A stretch of DNA of 64,000 bases from PALSA-1296 sp038210275 (lineage in GTDB: Bacteria; Bacteroidota; Ignavibacteria; Palsa-1295): the NCBI GenBank assembly GCA_038210275.1, contig JBBQWV010000013.1, positions 38,353-102,352 on the forward strand, written 5' to 3'. A program made the translations under genes and the position numbers. The first letter of the stretch is position 1. Each line of letters opens with the position of its first letter. The notes below the pieces were generated by a model. The model had not been told where the DNA came from. It ran no database searches and saw only the letters and a list, made by a program, of their open reading frames with translations. Below are positions 49,963-58,942 of this stretch, one piece after another.

Positions 49963-51672
49963 TTATTCTGATAGCCAAACTCTCTTCATCGGATTATTGT
50001 CCTGAGCATCAATAGGGAAGTCCTTTATCCATGGTTGTATCAGGTGATAATCTTCATCGTAATAAAGAATTATTTGCGGAGAATCACGAATCGCGATCTG
50101 ATCGCATTGTGCCCATAAATCCATAGCTTTTGTGCGATCAACTTCCACGAGTGCCTGCTCATAGACTTTATCGAATTCAGGATTTCTGTAGCGTGTTTGG
50201 TTGATCGAACTCGGTCCATTGGCAGGAATGCTCTTGCTATAGAGAAGATTCAGGAAATTCTGCGGATCAGGATAATCGGCAACCCATCCGAGACGGAAAT
50301 ATGCCGCTTTGCCATCATCAATCATCGGAGTAAGCTGTGCCCATTCCTTGACTTCAAGATTAATATCAATGCCAAGATTCTCTTTGATCATTGCCTGCAC
50401 TGCTTGGGCTACGTCTGTATTTCTTGAGCCGCCTTTATTCACGTAAAGAGTAAGTTCAGGGATGGCGCCTTTTAATTCTTTCTTTGCAATATCGAACTCA
50501 GCTCTGGCACTATCGGTATTGAACGTAAATCCCACAACCTTTTCGAAAGGATATCCCGGCATCGAAGGTGGTACCAAACCATGTTCACCCGGAGAGGCAG
50601 CCTGATTCTTCAAAATATACTTCACGATCTTTGCCCGATCAATCGCAAAACTAAATGCTCGTCTGAGATGGACATTTGATACTCCAGGAAATTGCGTATT
50701 GAAACCATGAAATTGCGTTGCAAGGGGGACGATCCTTCCAAGTTGATACTTTTTGTATTCACCTTTAAGATTTTTATTCTCATCTACGACATCAGGGAAA
50801 AACTCATTTGGGATTCGGTATTTGTGATCAAGATTTCCCGATTTGAATTCGAGCAGCTCGGCTTTATCATCCTGAATAAATCCAAAACGCACGGTATCAA
50901 GATAGGGAAGTTGATTTCCTGCATCGTCTTTTCCCCAATAATGATTGTTGCGAACAAGAAGGCAATATCTTCCTTCTTTGTACTCAGCAAATCGGAACGG
51001 TCCTGTTCCCACACCATGATGAGTAAAATCTTTGCCGTATTTCTCGACCGCTTCATGCGGATAGATGAACGCATTACCAACCATGCAATAATTGATGAAC
51101 GGCGAGAATGGCTTTGTCAGCGTTACAACAAATGTAGAATCATCCGGTGCTTGCAATCCTGCGACCCCGCCTGAAAGTTTTGCTTTACTGTCAAAATATT
51201 CTTTCGCTCCTTTGATCGTCTGGAAATAAGGTAGGGCAAGAGTATTCGTTGCCGGATCGAGTGCTCTGCTCCAGCAATAGACGATGTCCTTTGCCTCCAT
51301 CTTGCGTCCCTTGCTCCCGGGGAAACATTCATCATCTTGAAAATATACATCAGTTCGCAGATGGAATGTATAGGTAATTCCATCGGCAGAAATATCGGGT
51401 AGTGCTCTGGCAAGTGCCGGATGGAATTGAAGCTTATTATCAAATTCGAGTAGCCGGTCGTAAATATTTTCTCCGATATGGCTGCTCGTCTGGTCATTCA
51501 TCTGGGGCGGGTCAAGAGAGCGGAGATCGCCTGTTTCATTCAGATGGATTGAGCCTCCAAGTTTTTTGCCGCCTTTACCTTCGCGAAGGGCATGTCTGCC
51601 TTCGGATTTTTTACCGCAAGAGCTAAGTACTAAAATTGAACAGAGAAGAAACAAAAAGGAAAGTTTTTTCAT
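49963..51672 (-). CDS. Peptide ABC transporter substrate-binding lipoprotein (OppA/SBP family 5)
   Basis: 569 residues. The lipobox is LSSCGKKS (Cys19). SBP family 5 features follow: SLDPPQMNDQTSSHIGENIY, GITYTFHLRTDVYFQDDECF, AKDIVYCWSRALDP, GTGPFRFAEYKEG and, near the C-terminus, YRNPEFDKVYEQALVEVD. Such proteins capture oligopeptides for an ABC importer; in a Gram-negative it would be attached by lipid to an envelope membrane. No permease or ATPase gene is nearby. It is a single gene; the next gene is divergent within about 22 bases of its start. Confidence 0.92.
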   Translation of the reverse strand: MKKLSFLFLLCSILVLSSCGKKSEGRHALREGKGGKKLGGSIHLNETGDLRSLDPPQMNDQTSSHIGENIYDRLLEFDNKLQFHPALARALPDISADGITYTFHLRTDVYFQDDECFPGSKGRKMEAKDIVYCWSRALDPATNTLALPYFQTIKGAKEYFDSKAKLSGGVAGLQAPDDSTFVVTLTKPFSPFINYCMVGNAFIYPHEAVEKYGKDFTHHGVGTGPFRFAEYKEGRYCLLVRNNHYWGKDDAGNQLPYLDTVRFGFIQDDKAELLEFKSGNLDHKYRIPNEFFPDVVDENKNLKGEYKKYQLGRIVPLATQFHGFNTQFPGVSNVHLRRAFSFAIDRAKIVKYILKNQAASPGEHGLVPPSMPGYPFEKVVGFTFNTDSARAEFDIAKKELKGAIPELTLYVNKGGSRNTDVAQAVQAMIKENLGIDINLEVKEWAQLTPMIDDGKAAYFRLGWVADYPDPQNFLNLLYSKSIPANGPSSINQTRYRNPEFDKVYEQALVEVDRTKAMDLWAQCDQIAIRDSPQIILYYDEDYHLIQPWIKDFPIDAQDNNPMKRVWLSE

Positions 51673-51694
51673 ACAACCTCAGAGAAATTAAAAA

Positions 51695-52108
51695 ATGAAT
51701 GAGATAGTGAAACCGAAAGAATGCGGGATGGAATCCCGGAACTTACACTTCAATTTTCTCATTTTCCTTGCCGTGAAGAAAGAAAGTGACATATCGCTCG
51801 CTAGAAAGCCGGCTCTTTTGAGAGCATTTATTGGCGTTGTGACGGCTTTGCTTATTACTGTAAAGCTTACAACTCCCTTTCTTCATACTCATCAATTTGA
51901 AACTCCATCCTCCAAAGGGGTAAGTATTTCCTCTGCTCATTGCGAAGCGTGCGAATACGAAGCTACTCAGGCAATTGAACCGAGTGTTGCTATCGTTCTA
52001 CCTTCAGCCCTTTTTAATTTTGAAATAAAGAGTTTCGAAACAGAGTCCGTTTTTTTTAATCCGATTCAATCCTCTTCAGAATCCCGCGGTCCACCAAGTA
52101 TCTCCTGA
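51695..52108 (+). CDS. Small membrane-anchored protein with HxH and HCxxC motifs, upstream of TonB receptor
   Basis: Up to 137 residues; the start is uncertain (ATG at 51695 or 51728, or a later TTG), since the first ~40 residues look weak. One hydrophobic segment (AFIGVVTALLITVKLTTPFL) is followed by HTHQFE and AHCEACEYEATQ, then a C-terminal SRGPPSIS. The His/Cys pattern and its place just before a TonB-dependent receptor suggest metal handling. I recall similar small proteins next to such receptors in Bacteroidota, without an assigned function. Confidence 0.6.
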   Translation: MNEIVKPKECGMESRNLHFNFLIFLAVKKESDISLARKPALLRAFIGVVTALLITVKLTTPFLHTHQFETPSSKGVSISSAHCEACEYEATQAIEPSVAIVLPSALFNFEIKSFETESVFFNPIQSSSESRGPPSIS

Positions 52109-52132
52109 CCCTCTCCCTAGCAGCAATTTATA

Positions 52133-52170
52133 TGCCATTGCGAGAAAGCAGTGCGCGATGACTTCGTTAT
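52133..52170. repeat. Remnant of the interspersed palindromic repeat, R8
   Basis: GCCATTGCGAGAAAGCAG, GTGCGCGATGACTTCG: a decayed left half in the short gap before the TonB receptor gene. Assigned only on the CATTGCGAG arm and the ACTTCG segment. Confidence 0.4.
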
Positions 52171-52207
52171 CTACCCATGATTCTATCGTTATCTGAAGAA
52201 AAATTTT

Positions 52208-54574
52208 ATGTTATTTATAAAAGCATTTTATTGCTCATTACTCGTTTGCGTTTCATTACTTATTTCAGAAATATCTTTTGCAAAAGATTCTCCCGACGCG
52301 GGAGTGTCTTTCATTGTAGTTGTTCTTGATAGCACTCAGAGTGCGCCATTGCAACTTGTCCGTGTTTCGATTCGCAAGGGTGGGGTATTTGTTGCCGGGA
52401 AAGTTACCGATCCCTCGGGCAGAGCGCAGTTCAACGATCTAAGCCCAGGTTCTTATACGATCAATATCCGTCTTGTTGATTATGTTGATTTTTCAGGTTC
52501 GGTGCTTATTGATAATACTCATACTATCGATACTGTTTTTATGAAAGAAGTATTGCACCAGGAAATAATTGTCTCAGGTGCACATGAGCAGAATATTACC
52601 ACCGTTGATCTGAAAACGGGAGCGCAAATTTTTGAATCGGAGACGTATCATCCTTCACCGATCTCGCGAATGACAAATCTTGTGCAGGAAAATATGATCG
52701 GCGCTGCTCGTGCGCCGACGGGAGAAGTTCATATTCGGGGGCAGCATGGCGAGTTCACCTATTTTGTCGATGGTGTTCCGATTCCGCTCGGAGTTTTTGG
52801 AGGACTTAATGAAGTCGTTGATCCGAAAGTCATTGACCGCGCAACATTTCTGACCGGAGGGCAACCTGCCGAATATGGAGGACAGATCGCAGCAGTCATT
52901 GATGTTCAAACTCATGTCCCAACCGGCAAAGCCCATCTTGATTTTTCCGAATATACCGGAAGTTATCTTGGTATGAATAATAACTCGCCGGATTCTCTCG
53001 GTATTAATTCGCCTAAGTTAAAGCCTATTAATACAAACGGACAATCGCTTTCATTGAGCGATCATATAGGAAAATTAGGAATATTTCTCTCGGGTTCACG
53101 ACAGGAAACAGATCGTCGTATTGATGCGCCGCTTCCTTATATCTATCACAATCATGGCTTTGATTATTTCGGATACGGAAAGCTGGATTATTTACTTGGT
53201 GATAATGATTATATCACTGCCAATTTTAATTATGGAAAAACACTGACACAAATTCCGTTCGATCCGGTTGAAGAAGGACCGAAAGACGATAATCAAAATA
53301 CTACCAATGCTTTTCAAACGCTTTCATTCTTTCATAGGATAAGCCATGACGTTGATAAAGAATCGGACTTCTTTCTCGGACTTTATGCCAGAGAGGGTGG
53401 TCTTGTCTTTACTCCCGGCAGCGTTGATACTCATAATTTTACTTTTGGCTCTGATACCACAAAAGGCTATATACTTGCTGAAGATAGAAGTTTCACCACG
53501 ATTGGAATGCGGACGAAATATAATATTCGTCTCTCGCATGAAGTTCTTCTTAGCGCTGGATTAAATTTCTCATCTACAAGCGGAATAGAAAATTTTACTT
53601 CGCAAGATACCTTAAAAAATCTTGGACATTCAGTTCTGACGAACTATAAAGGATCGGATTTCGGCATCTTCGTTCAATCTGAATATCATCCTGCCGAATG
53701 GACTCGTATTGATATGGGGGTTCGCTACGATCAGCATATCGCACCGGATGCTTTACTGCAAAGTCAAATCAGTCCACGCATTAAATGGAATATATTCTTT
53801 GATGAAAATACTACCGGATATCTCTATTACGGTAAATTATTTATGCCGAATAATATTGAAGGCTTACGAACAATTGCGTCGAATGTCAGTAACACTGCCG
53901 TTCCAACGTTTCCGGAACGGGATGATTTTTACGAGGCGGCATTTCTGCATAATTTTGATTTCGGCTTAAGATCCAAATTTGCAGTTTTTCGTAAAGTAGA
54001 TTTGCCCGGCGTTGACGACCAAACCGTTGGCTCAAGCGCAATCAAGACTCCTGTGAATATCCAAAAAGTACAGATCAACGGATTTGAAGTTGGATTGTCC
54101 TATAGTGATCCATCGACTCCATTCTCAGGATATGTAAATTTTTCTTTAGTCCATGCTTTTGGTTCTGGTGCGATCATTGGAGGTTTCCTTCCTACTACAA
54201 GTAACGGCACTGCCATTGATCTTGATCACGACCAAAGGCTTTCAGTTGTGATTGGATTAAAATACCAGCCGCAAAATTGGTATCTTGATCTTACTCCAAT
54301 TTATGGTTCAGGTTTGACAAACGGAAATCCGAACCGACTTCCATACCAAACGGCCATCTTCGATTTTAACTCGGCGCAACATACAACTCCGTCATGGATA
54401 TTAAATTTCTCAGCAGGTTATACTATCAAAATGAATAGTGGAGCATATATTGAGCCGTCTCTCTTTATCAATAATCTTTTCGACAATAATCATCTCATCA
54501 AGGGTGCATTTTTCAGCGCCGCATCATGGGAAGATAGACGAAATGTCGTGCTGAAATTGGCAGTGCACATCTAA
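52208..54574 (+). CDS. TonB-dependent receptor with N-terminal carboxypeptidase-like domain
   Basis: 788 residues: signal peptide (cleavage near SFAKD, residue 25), a CarboxypepD_reg-like domain (about 33-110, VRVSIRKGGVFVAGKVTDPS), a plug domain (EVHIRGQHGEFTYFVDGVPI, FLTGGQPAEYGGQIAAVID) and a beta-barrel ending in WEDRRNVVLKLAVHI. These outer-membrane receptors import ligands using the TonB-ExbBD energy system; the substrate is not known. The C-terminal residue is Ile rather than the usual Phe. It follows the small Cys/His protein gene and is likely co-expressed with it. Confidence 0.92.
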   Translation: MLFIKAFYCSLLVCVSLLISEISFAKDSPDAGVSFIVVVLDSTQSAPLQLVRVSIRKGGVFVAGKVTDPSGRAQFNDLSPGSYTINIRLVDYVDFSGSVLIDNTHTIDTVFMKEVLHQEIIVSGAHEQNITTVDLKTGAQIFESETYHPSPISRMTNLVQENMIGAARAPTGEVHIRGQHGEFTYFVDGVPIPLGVFGGLNEVVDPKVIDRATFLTGGQPAEYGGQIAAVIDVQTHVPTGKAHLDFSEYTGSYLGMNNNSPDSLGINSPKLKPINTNGQSLSLSDHIGKLGIFLSGSRQETDRRIDAPLPYIYHNHGFDYFGYGKLDYLLGDNDYITANFNYGKTLTQIPFDPVEEGPKDDNQNTTNAFQTLSFFHRISHDVDKESDFFLGLYAREGGLVFTPGSVDTHNFTFGSDTTKGYILAEDRSFTTIGMRTKYNIRLSHEVLLSAGLNFSSTSGIENFTSQDTLKNLGHSVLTNYKGSDFGIFVQSEYHPAEWTRIDMGVRYDQHIAPDALLQSQISPRIKWNIFFDENTTGYLYYGKLFMPNNIEGLRTIASNVSNTAVPTFPERDDFYEAAFLHNFDFGLRSKFAVFRKVDLPGVDDQTVGSSAIKTPVNIQKVQINGFEVGLSYSDPSTPFSGYVNFSLVHAFGSGAIIGGFLPTTSNGTAIDLDHDQRLSVVIGLKYQPQNWYLDLTPIYGSGLTNGNPNRLPYQTAIFDFNSAQHTTPSWILNFSAGYTIKMNSGAYIEPSLFINNLFDNNHLIKGAFFSAASWEDRRNVVLKLAVHI

Positions 54575-54582
54575 TGAATTTT

Positions 54583-54630
54583 GAATTGTGAATTGAGAAA
54601 GAGTGCATTCTTATTCACAATTCACAATTC
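54583..54630. terminator. Hairpin between convergent genes
   Basis: A 13-bp stem GAATTGTGAATTG / CAATTCACAATTC with a 22-base loop, between the TonB receptor stop and the convergent membrane-protein stop. AT-rich, with no long T-run; a weak bidirectional terminator at best. Confidence 0.45.
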
Positions 54631-54649
54631 TTCATCCACAATTTTTCTA

Positions 54650-55225
54650 TCACGTTTTTGCCATCAGCGGCTTGATCCTCCAAGCGATCACCAGTCCTGC
54701 GAGAGTCCATCCGATAATATCATCGGCGGCGAGATTCAGGGAGAAGCTTGTCGAATATCCGAGCCATGCCCAATCATTTATGTGTCCGGCGATGGCTACA
54801 AGTAATCCGATCATCATCACGAAACGAACCCGTGCTCCGTATCGTGATGCAAGCGACCATGAAAGTTTAGAAAGAAGTGAGGCTGCAAGTAGTGAGGAGA
54901 AAAGACAGACGAGAAATCCTTTGATGAAATACATCCCATCCATCTCACCATAACCTTGATTAGAATAATGCAGCCATCCGATCGGTCCGGTTTTCATTTT
55001 ATCCATCACAGCTTTTTTTGTCGCCGCATCAGTTTTGCCTCCATTGCCGGGAATCATATACGCTCCCGATTCCGCATTGCAGGATTTTAATGCAGCAACA
55101 ACTGCGTCTTCATTCGATAACGTATGCATCGTCATGTTATGGAAGGGCAGAACTTCCCATGAAATGAAACCCCAGATCATTAATACTAAGGCTCCAAGAA
55201 AACCTGCGAGTAATTTACGGCTCAT
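54650..55225 (-). CDS. Membrane protein of unknown function
   Basis: 191 residues. An N-terminal hydrophobic segment (LAGFLGALVLMIWGFISW) is followed by a soluble loop (about 35-95, LSNEDAVVAALKSCNAESGA and HYSNQGYGEMDG), then three more hydrophobic segments. I recall uncharacterised Bacteroidota proteins of this layout, with HNMTMHTLSNEDAV near the start, but no function. It has an RBS-like GGAGTAT before the ATG. Single, convergent with the TonB receptor gene. Confidence 0.75.
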   Translation of the reverse strand: MSRKLLAGFLGALVLMIWGFISWEVLPFHNMTMHTLSNEDAVVAALKSCNAESGAYMIPGNGGKTDAATKKAVMDKMKTGPIGWLHYSNQGYGEMDGMYFIKGFLVCLFSSLLAASLLSKLSWSLASRYGARVRFVMMIGLLVAIAGHINDWAWLGYSTSFSLNLAADDIIGWTLAGLVIAWRIKPLMAKT

Positions 55226-55399
55226 AATATACTCCTTTTTTTAAATGTAGTGAAAAAAAGAACGAATGCCTGAATTCAAATATAAGCAATTTTTCGAAAA
55301 AATCCAAATGATTTTTAGGAATAGTTTGGTAGTATGGTAGTTGGTAGTTTTGTAGAAGGGGAAGTTTGCGTCATTTTGAAAGTGATCTATCCGGTTTTT

Positions 55400-55427
55400 A
55401 ACTCAAAACTCAGAACTCAGAACTCAA
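55400..55427. repeat. Four tandem 7-base units upstream of the giant BNR protein
   Basis: AACTCAA, AACTCAG, AACTCAG, AACTCAA in direct tandem, about 80 bases before the start codon at 55508. The other 250 bases of this gap show only a GGTAGT-rich stretch (55324-55358). Confidence 0.8.
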
Positions 55428-55507
55428 AATTATTTAACTTTCCTCAGAAAATGTTGTAACTTTGCCTGTCGGAAAGCATTGTATAGTAATTAGTTTTGTA
55501 AATCATT

Positions 55508-58500
55508 ATGAAAAACGCCAAATTCTTCGTTTTTGCCGTAATTATCGCAATTCTTGGTATTCATTCTGCCATTCTGTCTCAGCCAGCGCAATTTTCATCG
55601 CGAGGTCCGGGCGGCGGCGGAGCACTTTTTGCTTCGAGCTTTAACCCCACCGACCCGAAGGAGATCTATCTCTGCTGCGATATGAGCGAGATATTTCATA
55701 CGACTGATCTTTGCGCATCGTGGAGCGTCCTCGATTTCCGGCAGATCGAATCCCAAAAATTAGCTGCTGTGCAATTTTGTAATAATAATGTTCGCTACGC
55801 TATTGATGGCGCAAATGTGAATGGCTCCGATCTTCAGCGTCCGAGCAAGAGCACGGATGGAGGTGTAACATGGAAATCTCTTGCCAGTGACCCAACAGGC
55901 AGCGGCGCATATACGATCTTCGCAGATGCAAATAATAATCAGCACGTTATTCTTTCTGATTATGCGACAATGTATTTCTCCGGCGATGGCGGCGCAACGT
56001 TTACCCAGAAATATCATACGGCGAATAATAGTGCAGGCTTACTTTTAGCTGGATCGTTTTTCGACGGAAATAATATTTATATCGGCACGAACGAAGGAGT
56101 AATTACTTCGACCGATGGTGGAGCAACATTTGCGAAATCGAATATCAGCGGAATTCCTTCAACAGAGTTTATCGTCAGTTTTGCAGGAGCAAAGCAGGGA
56201 AGTACCACGCGTTTTTTCTGTGTCACACTGTCGCAGGTGTATGCAGGTATTACAGGAGGAGACAAGAATGCCTATAAGAACGTCTATAAATCGGATGTAG
56301 GATCGGGAGCTTGGCAAGTTGCGAAAACAGGAATAGATGCAACAGCTCTCCCATTTTTTGTGGCGATGGCTACAAATAATACCAGTATTGCTTATGTTGC
56401 AGGCGGAAGCACGAATAGCAATCCGACAATCTATAAAACTACAGATGGTGGCAGTACTTGGACTTCAGTTTTTAAGACCGGAAGCAATCAAAATATTTCT
56501 ACTGGCTGGAGCGGTTCCGGCGGAGACAGGGCGTGGAGTTATGGCGAATATGCTCTCGGGTTTTCTGTTGCGCCAAGTGATCCCAATTATGCCATCATTA
56601 CTGATCTTGGGTATGCGCATTATACATCAGATGGCGGCACCGATTGGTTTGCTGGGTATGTGCAAACTGCCGACCAAAATCCGAAAGGCTCAAACACGCC
56701 AACAGGCAAGTCATATCATAGCGTCGGTTTAGAGAATACAACGTGTTGGCAGATCAATTGGCTTGATAATAAGAATATGTTCAGCAGCTTTTCCGACATT
56801 CAAGGTACACGAAGTACAGATGGCGGAGCAACATGGGGATTCAATTACACAGGGCATACTGATAATTCGATGTACTATGTCCTGAAAGTTGGCGCAACTA
56901 CCTATGGCGCAACGTCAAGCGTTCATGATATGTATCAAAGCACGACGCTGACCGATGCACGAATCAATGGCGGCAAAGGAAAAGTTTTATTCTCCACAAA
57001 TAATGGCGCAACGTGGCAGCTTGAGCATGATTTTGTGCATCCGGTAATATGGCTTGCTTCAGATCCGAATGATGCGAAGACACTTTATGCAAGTGTTATT
57101 AATTCTACATCCGGTGGAATTTATGTCACGCATAATGCCGATCAAGGCGCAAGTTCAACATGGACGAAGTTGACAAACCCACCACGTACTGAAGGTCATC
57201 CGCTTGTTATTAAAGTTTTGAAGAATGGAAATCTTCTTTCTTCTTTTTCCGGGCATCGTACTTCTAATTTTACAGCAAGCTCTGGGGTTTTTCTGAGTAC
57301 GGATGGAGGAAACACTTGGCAAGACCGCAGCGATGCCGGAATGAAATACTGGACATGGGATGTCGTCGTTGATCCTTATGATGCAACCGAAAGTACTTGG
57401 TATGCCGGAGTTTTTAGTGGCTGGGGCGGCGCTGCAAATAATCTGGGAGGATTATATAAGACCACAAATCAAGGACAATCTTGGACGAAAATAAAAGCAT
57501 CTGATGGAATTACATCAATCACATTTTCTCCCAGCGATCCGAACTTTATTTATTTCACCGGCCAAACGACGGGACTTTGGTATAGTACTAATCATAGAAG
57601 TCCGAATCCGACTTTCGCTCAAGTTGCTTCCTATCCTTTCCGTCAGCCGATGCGCGTATTTTTCAATCCGAATGATACAACAGAAGTATGGGTATCAAGC
57701 TTTGGGCATGGAATGATGATGGGAAGTACGGCTACGAAGAGCATCGCACCTGATCCGACAACACTCGTTTCTCCGGCAAATGGGAGTATGAATTTACCGA
57801 CAACCGTGACTTGTATTTGGCATAAGTCCAAGAATGCCGATGGATACAGATTCCAATTAGCCAGTGATCCAAATTTCCCCTCTCCGTTCTCCGATGAAAT
57901 AGATTATAAAGATACTCAAATAACAGTATCCGGCATTGCAAAAGGAATAAAATATTATTGGCGCGTCCAAGCCTCTAATAAGAATGGCAACGCTGTTTGG
58001 TCAGAAGTTTGGAATTTCCAAACAATTCCAAATCCGCCAGTGGGAGTAGCTTTAATCTCGCCGGCAAATGACAGTGACAATTGTCCACTCGATCAAATGT
58101 TGGTCTGGAGTAATTCAGCCGGTGCAAAGACTTATGAATTGGAAGTGTCTTTATCGAAAGATTTCTCTTCTCACCTGCTGGATACAAGCGGCTTACTTCA
58201 AACTTCATTCACTCTTCACAATTTGGTAAAGGCAGCACCATATTATTGGAGAGTGGCGGCTTCGAATGACGGAGGGAAAGGCGTTTCATATGAAACATGG
58301 AAGTTTACGACTCTGGGAGCTATTACCGTCCCTAACGCTATAATCTTAATTTCTCCGGAGAATCATTCTAAACCTGTTCAGAAGGTCAGCGAACTCCCAC
58401 CTTATCAGCTTACTTTCACATGGAATTCTTTGGCTGAAGCATCGCATTATGATTTTAAGATTTCGCAAGATTCTCTTTTTGGATCAACTATTCTTGAGGA

Positions 58501-58921
58501 CTCTTCGATCGTAAGTAATACATACAGTTTCTCTGCAAAGAAAAATACTCAGTACTGGTGGAAAGTAAGAGGAAAAAATGGCGCTGGTTGGGGTGCATAT
58601 AGTGATGCATGGACATTCTCGGATTTAGTGTATGAAGGCGTGAAAGATGCAAGCAATTCTTCAGAGTTGAAGCTCTCATCATATCCAAATCCTCTTTCAT
58701 TGAGTTCAACAATCTCATTCTCGTTAACGGAAGCAAGTGTAACATCAGTAAAAGTTTTTGATCTCTTAGGAAGAGAAATGAAATCTCTTTCGGCTGGTTA
58801 TCAAGACGCAGGCAATCATTCCGTCGTTCTCGATGGGAGTTCACTTGTAAATGGAGCATATATTCTTAGACTTGAAGCAAATGGAAAAGTCGCTTCGCAA
58901 ATTATTCACGTTGTAAAATAA
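55508..58921 (+). CDS. Giant BNR-repeat surface protein with fibronectin-III-like modules and T9SS sorting domain
   Basis: 1137 residues: signal peptide (cleavage near ILSQP, residue 25). A double-propeller-like N-terminal part (about 30-740) follows with many Asp boxes (STDGGVTWKSL, SGDGGATFTQ, TTDGGSTWTS, STNNGATWQL, STDGGNTWQD). Then come three ~95-residue Fn3-like modules (YRFQLASDPNF ... YYWRVQASNKNG; ELEVSLSKDFSS; FKISQDSLFGS) and a T9SS tail (LSSYPNPLSLSSTISFSL, VFDLLGREM). The Asp-box double propeller recalls GH74 xyloglucanases, but their catalytic Asp residues were not identified. It starts a run of large secreted proteins on the plus strand, 21 bases before the next gene. Confidence 0.88.
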   Translation: MKNAKFFVFAVIIAILGIHSAILSQPAQFSSRGPGGGGALFASSFNPTDPKEIYLCCDMSEIFHTTDLCASWSVLDFRQIESQKLAAVQFCNNNVRYAIDGANVNGSDLQRPSKSTDGGVTWKSLASDPTGSGAYTIFADANNNQHVILSDYATMYFSGDGGATFTQKYHTANNSAGLLLAGSFFDGNNIYIGTNEGVITSTDGGATFAKSNISGIPSTEFIVSFAGAKQGSTTRFFCVTLSQVYAGITGGDKNAYKNVYKSDVGSGAWQVAKTGIDATALPFFVAMATNNTSIAYVAGGSTNSNPTIYKTTDGGSTWTSVFKTGSNQNISTGWSGSGGDRAWSYGEYALGFSVAPSDPNYAIITDLGYAHYTSDGGTDWFAGYVQTADQNPKGSNTPTGKSYHSVGLENTTCWQINWLDNKNMFSSFSDIQGTRSTDGGATWGFNYTGHTDNSMYYVLKVGATTYGATSSVHDMYQSTTLTDARINGGKGKVLFSTNNGATWQLEHDFVHPVIWLASDPNDAKTLYASVINSTSGGIYVTHNADQGASSTWTKLTNPPRTEGHPLVIKVLKNGNLLSSFSGHRTSNFTASSGVFLSTDGGNTWQDRSDAGMKYWTWDVVVDPYDATESTWYAGVFSGWGGAANNLGGLYKTTNQGQSWTKIKASDGITSITFSPSDPNFIYFTGQTTGLWYSTNHRSPNPTFAQVASYPFRQPMRVFFNPNDTTEVWVSSFGHGMMMGSTATKSIAPDPTTLVSPANGSMNLPTTVTCIWHKSKNADGYRFQLASDPNFPSPFSDEIDYKDTQITVSGIAKGIKYYWRVQASNKNGNAVWSEVWNFQTIPNPPVGVALISPANDSDNCPLDQMLVWSNSAGAKTYELEVSLSKDFSSHLLDTSGLLQTSFTLHNLVKAAPYYWRVAASNDGGKGVSYETWKFTTLGAITVPNAIILISPENHSKPVQKVSELPPYQLTFTWNSLAEASHYDFKISQDSLFGSTILEDSSIVSNTYSFSAKKNTQYWWKVRGKNGAGWGAYSDAWTFSDLVYEGVKDASNSSELKLSSYPNPLSLSSTISFSLTEASVTSVKVFDLLGREMKSLSAGYQDAGNHSVVLDGSSLVNGAYILRLEANGKVASQIIHVVK

Positions 58922-58942
58922 TATTTATTGATAGCTTTTTTT

